From CAZTVN01 sp964617145 (GTDB taxonomy: Bacteria; Patescibacteriota; Gracilibacteria; UBA1369; JACRIC01): DNA of 14,968 bases. The stretch spans positions 1-14,968 of the forward strand of contig CAZTVN010000029.1 in the NCBI GenBank assembly GCA_964617145.1, given 5' to 3'. This document shows positions 13,635 through 14,968 of this stretch, piece by piece. The notes below the pieces were generated by a model. That model was not told the DNA's origin. It was given only the letters and a program-made list of their open reading frames with translations, and did not search any database. A program made the position numbers and the translations under genes. The stretch's first letter is position 1. Each line of letters opens with the position of its first letter.

Positions 13635-14582
13635 TTATGTAATTTTTCCCGTGAAATACCGATGAATCGCAATCTGACTACTGATAATTCCTATAAGAAT
13701 TCCGATAATACTTTCAAGAGTGAAAGTTTTCAGAAGTCCCGTATTATCCATGAAATTTGGTAGCTCTTTTGGGAGAATCCAAACGCTTTTTAAGAAAATT
13801 ATCAGGAGAATAATGCTTAATGTTACGGCCAAAAGTCCATACATTGCTCCTTCGATGATAAAAGGAAAGCGAATAAAATGATAATTTGCACCAACGAGAC
13901 GCATAATATGGATTTCCTCTTTTCGAGAATACATGTTGAGGCTTATTGAGTTTAAAATTATAAGAATTCCTCCGATAATAAAAGCGAAAACGATCCCCCA
14001 CATTATTTTTTTTGTTATTTTTGTGATTTCATTGAGTTTTTGTGCTATTTCTTGGCTTTCTTTGTCGCTTTCAATATTTTCTAATAGATCGGAAAATTGG
14101 CTATTTTGGATATATGACATAATGATTTCATGATCGAAAGAGCTCGAAGTGATGATTTGAATATTTGCAGGTAATTTATTTTCAAGGCCATATTTTTGAA
14201 AAATATCTTCACCGAGCGCATAGGTGTCTTGGAAATTTTTAAGAGCTTCTTCTTTTGAAGTATATATGACTTTTGTTATTTCTTTTAAAGATAGAAGTTC
14301 TTTTACGAATGCGTCAACCTGTATAAGATCGCTATCGTCTTTGAGATAGAGGATGATGTCGACTTTTTTATTGAGTTCATTGATGATGGATTGGCTGGAA
14401 AGGTTAATATTTAAAATAATATTAAAACTAAAAAGAATGAGGGCTATTACCGTAATCGTTGCGAATGAAAGAAATTTATTGCGCCAAAAATTTGTGAGTG
14501 CGAGTTTGATAATCCTCTTTGAGGCAGGATACCATTTTTCCCCTTTCATCAAATTTATGATATTTTTAAGAATCTGTTTCAT
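13635..14582 (-). CDS. ftsX: Cell division protein FtsX (ABC transporter-like permease)
   Basis: FtsX pairs with the ATPase FtsE and transmits its cycle across the membrane to activate peptidoglycan hydrolases at division sites. The 315-residue protein has the family layout: a cytoplasmic N terminus with LALTNFWRNKFLSFATITVI (27-46), TM1 (about 38-58), an extracytoplasmic domain (about 60-190) containing KKVDIILYLKDDSD (72-85) and LPANIQI (137-143), then TM2 (193-213), the cytoplasmic EEIHIMRLVGAN loop (222-233), TM3 (244-266) and TM4 (289-309). The start overlaps the upstream nucleotidyltransferase gene by 17 bases, so the two are co-transcribed. ftsE, normally just upstream, is not in the window. 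No Shine-Dalgarno motif is present. An internal ATG 12 codons later is possible but less favoured. Confidence 0.94.
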   Translation of the reverse strand: MKQILKNIINLMKGEKWYPASKRIIKLALTNFWRNKFLSFATITVIALILFSFNIILNINLSSQSIINELNKKVDIILYLKDDSDLIQVDAFVKELLSLKEITKVIYTSKEEALKNFQDTYALGEDIFQKYGLENKLPANIQIITSSSFDHEIIMSYIQNSQFSDLLENIESDKESQEIAQKLNEITKITKKIMWGIVFAFIIGGILIILNSISLNMYSRKEEIHIMRLVGANYHFIRFPFIIEGAMYGLLAVTLSIILLIIFLKSVWILPKELPNFMDNTGLLKTFTLESIIGILIGIISSQIAIHRYFTGKIT

Positions 14583-14968
14583 GCGTTTTTTGTTTTTTTA
14601 AAAGAGAGGATTTGAAGATTTCAGGTTTATATGCTTGGAGTCTTACAATTTCTGCGTCGATTTTAGCATCTATGAGAGTTTTTTCTAAACGATATGTGAA
14701 GACAAATTGATCATATCCGAGAGCGATTATGTCTGGTCGATACTTTTTTATAACTTTATGCTTGTCTGCGATGTCACCGAGTATCGCTTTATCAACGAAG
14801 GGATGGTTTGCGACAATTTTTAAACGTTCTTTTTCATTGATATCGGGTTTTTTCCCTTTGATTTGTTGAACGGTTTCGTCTAGTGCGACCACTACGATCA
14901 GGTAGTCACCGAGTTTTTTTGCTTGTTCGAAAAGATTTTCATGTCCAGCATGGAAATGGTCAAATGTT
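14566..14968 (-). CDS. RibL/TagD-type nucleotidyltransferase (N-terminal few residues outside window)
   Basis: The minus-strand frame is open to the window edge. The visible product begins TFDHFHAGHENLFEQAK, where HAGH (14941-14952) is the nucleotide-binding HxGH motif of the cytidylyl/adenylyltransferase superfamily. Only about 8-10 residues (the strand ending in G of GTFD) should be missing. Later features are IVVVALDETV, the KIVANHPFVDKAILGD stretch, and the C-terminal RPDIIALGYDQF, VRLQAYKPEIFKSSLLKK region. The LGYDQ motif and SS near the end resemble archaeal-type FAD synthase RibL more than glycerol-3-phosphate cytidylyltransferase TagD, but the substrate cannot be fixed from sequence. 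The stop lies 17 bases inside ftsX, in a different frame. A link between this enzyme and division is not implied beyond shared transcription. Confidence 0.85.
   Translation of the reverse strand, partial: TFDHFHAGHENLFEQAKKLGDYLIVVVALDETVQQIKGKKPDINEKERLKIVANHPFVDKAILGDIADKHKVIKKYRPDIIALGYDQFVFTYRLEKTLIDAKIDAEIVRLQAYKPEIFKSSLLKKQKTHETDS

Noticed and set aside
13604..13672. Longer recO start giving 23 extra N-terminal residues
   Set aside because: The extension overlaps the ftsX coding end, lies outside the usual RecO start, and a -10-like TATAGT sits just before the shorter start.
1..14968. Possible TGA-to-glycine recoding, as in Gracilibacteria and Absconditabacteria
   Set aside because: TGA ends the RseP-like gene, mltG and recO at the expected family lengths, and no conserved glycine is encoded by an in-frame TGA.

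Overview
The window is an AT-rich, gene-dense bacterial chromosome segment with T-rich third codon positions. It uses the standard bacterial code: TGA ends the RseP-like gene, mltG and recO, which argues against the TGA-recoding Gracilibacteria and Absconditabacteria. None of the 13 visible start codons has a convincing Shine-Dalgarno sequence, and several have a -10-like hexamer only 6-9 bases upstream, suggesting leaderless or short-leader messages. Gene content and style (non-SD starts, DUF3048, PF12811 Bax-inhibitor protein, K+-independent H+-PPase, compact operons) fit a Patescibacteria/CPR genome, perhaps a Peregrinibacteria-like lineage. That placement is inference and no marker here settles it.

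Layout. (1) + strand, 1-1888: the C-terminal end of an RseP-type M50 protease, then dnaA. (2) 1889-2085: a GC-rich intergenic element between the convergent dnaA and mltG, closed by 15-bp perfect inverted arms and containing nested hairpins; this is the most unusual non-coding object in the window. (3) - strand, 2085-3428: ybaB then mltG, from a well-formed promoter. (4) + strand, 3586-5357: rplY (bL25, TL5 type) and a DUF3048 membrane-anchored protein. (5) - strand, 5423-8469: hppA, a 72-aa protein whose ATG directly abuts the hppA stop codon, and a Bax inhibitor-1/YccA membrane protein. (6) 8470-8719: a 250-bp divergent control region with an operator-like palindrome. (7) + strand, 8720-12933: type II pantothenate kinase, panB, coaBC, and an unrecognised 436-aa single-pass membrane protein. 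(8) - strand, 12938-14968: a RibL/TagD-type nucleotidyltransferase (missing only its first residues), ftsX and recO.

The genes cover replication initiation and repair (DnaA, RecO, YbaB), cell-envelope growth and division (MltG, FtsX), membrane energetics (H+-PPase), membrane quality control (M50 protease, BI-1-like protein), translation (bL25) and a partial coenzyme A pathway (PanB, PanK, CoaBC). No mobile element, CRISPR array, tRNA or rRNA was seen. Most of the window is ordinary core genome. The items worth following up are the structured element after dnaA, the incomplete CoA cluster with a type II kinase, the non-SD/leaderless start pattern, and the unknown 436-aa protein.
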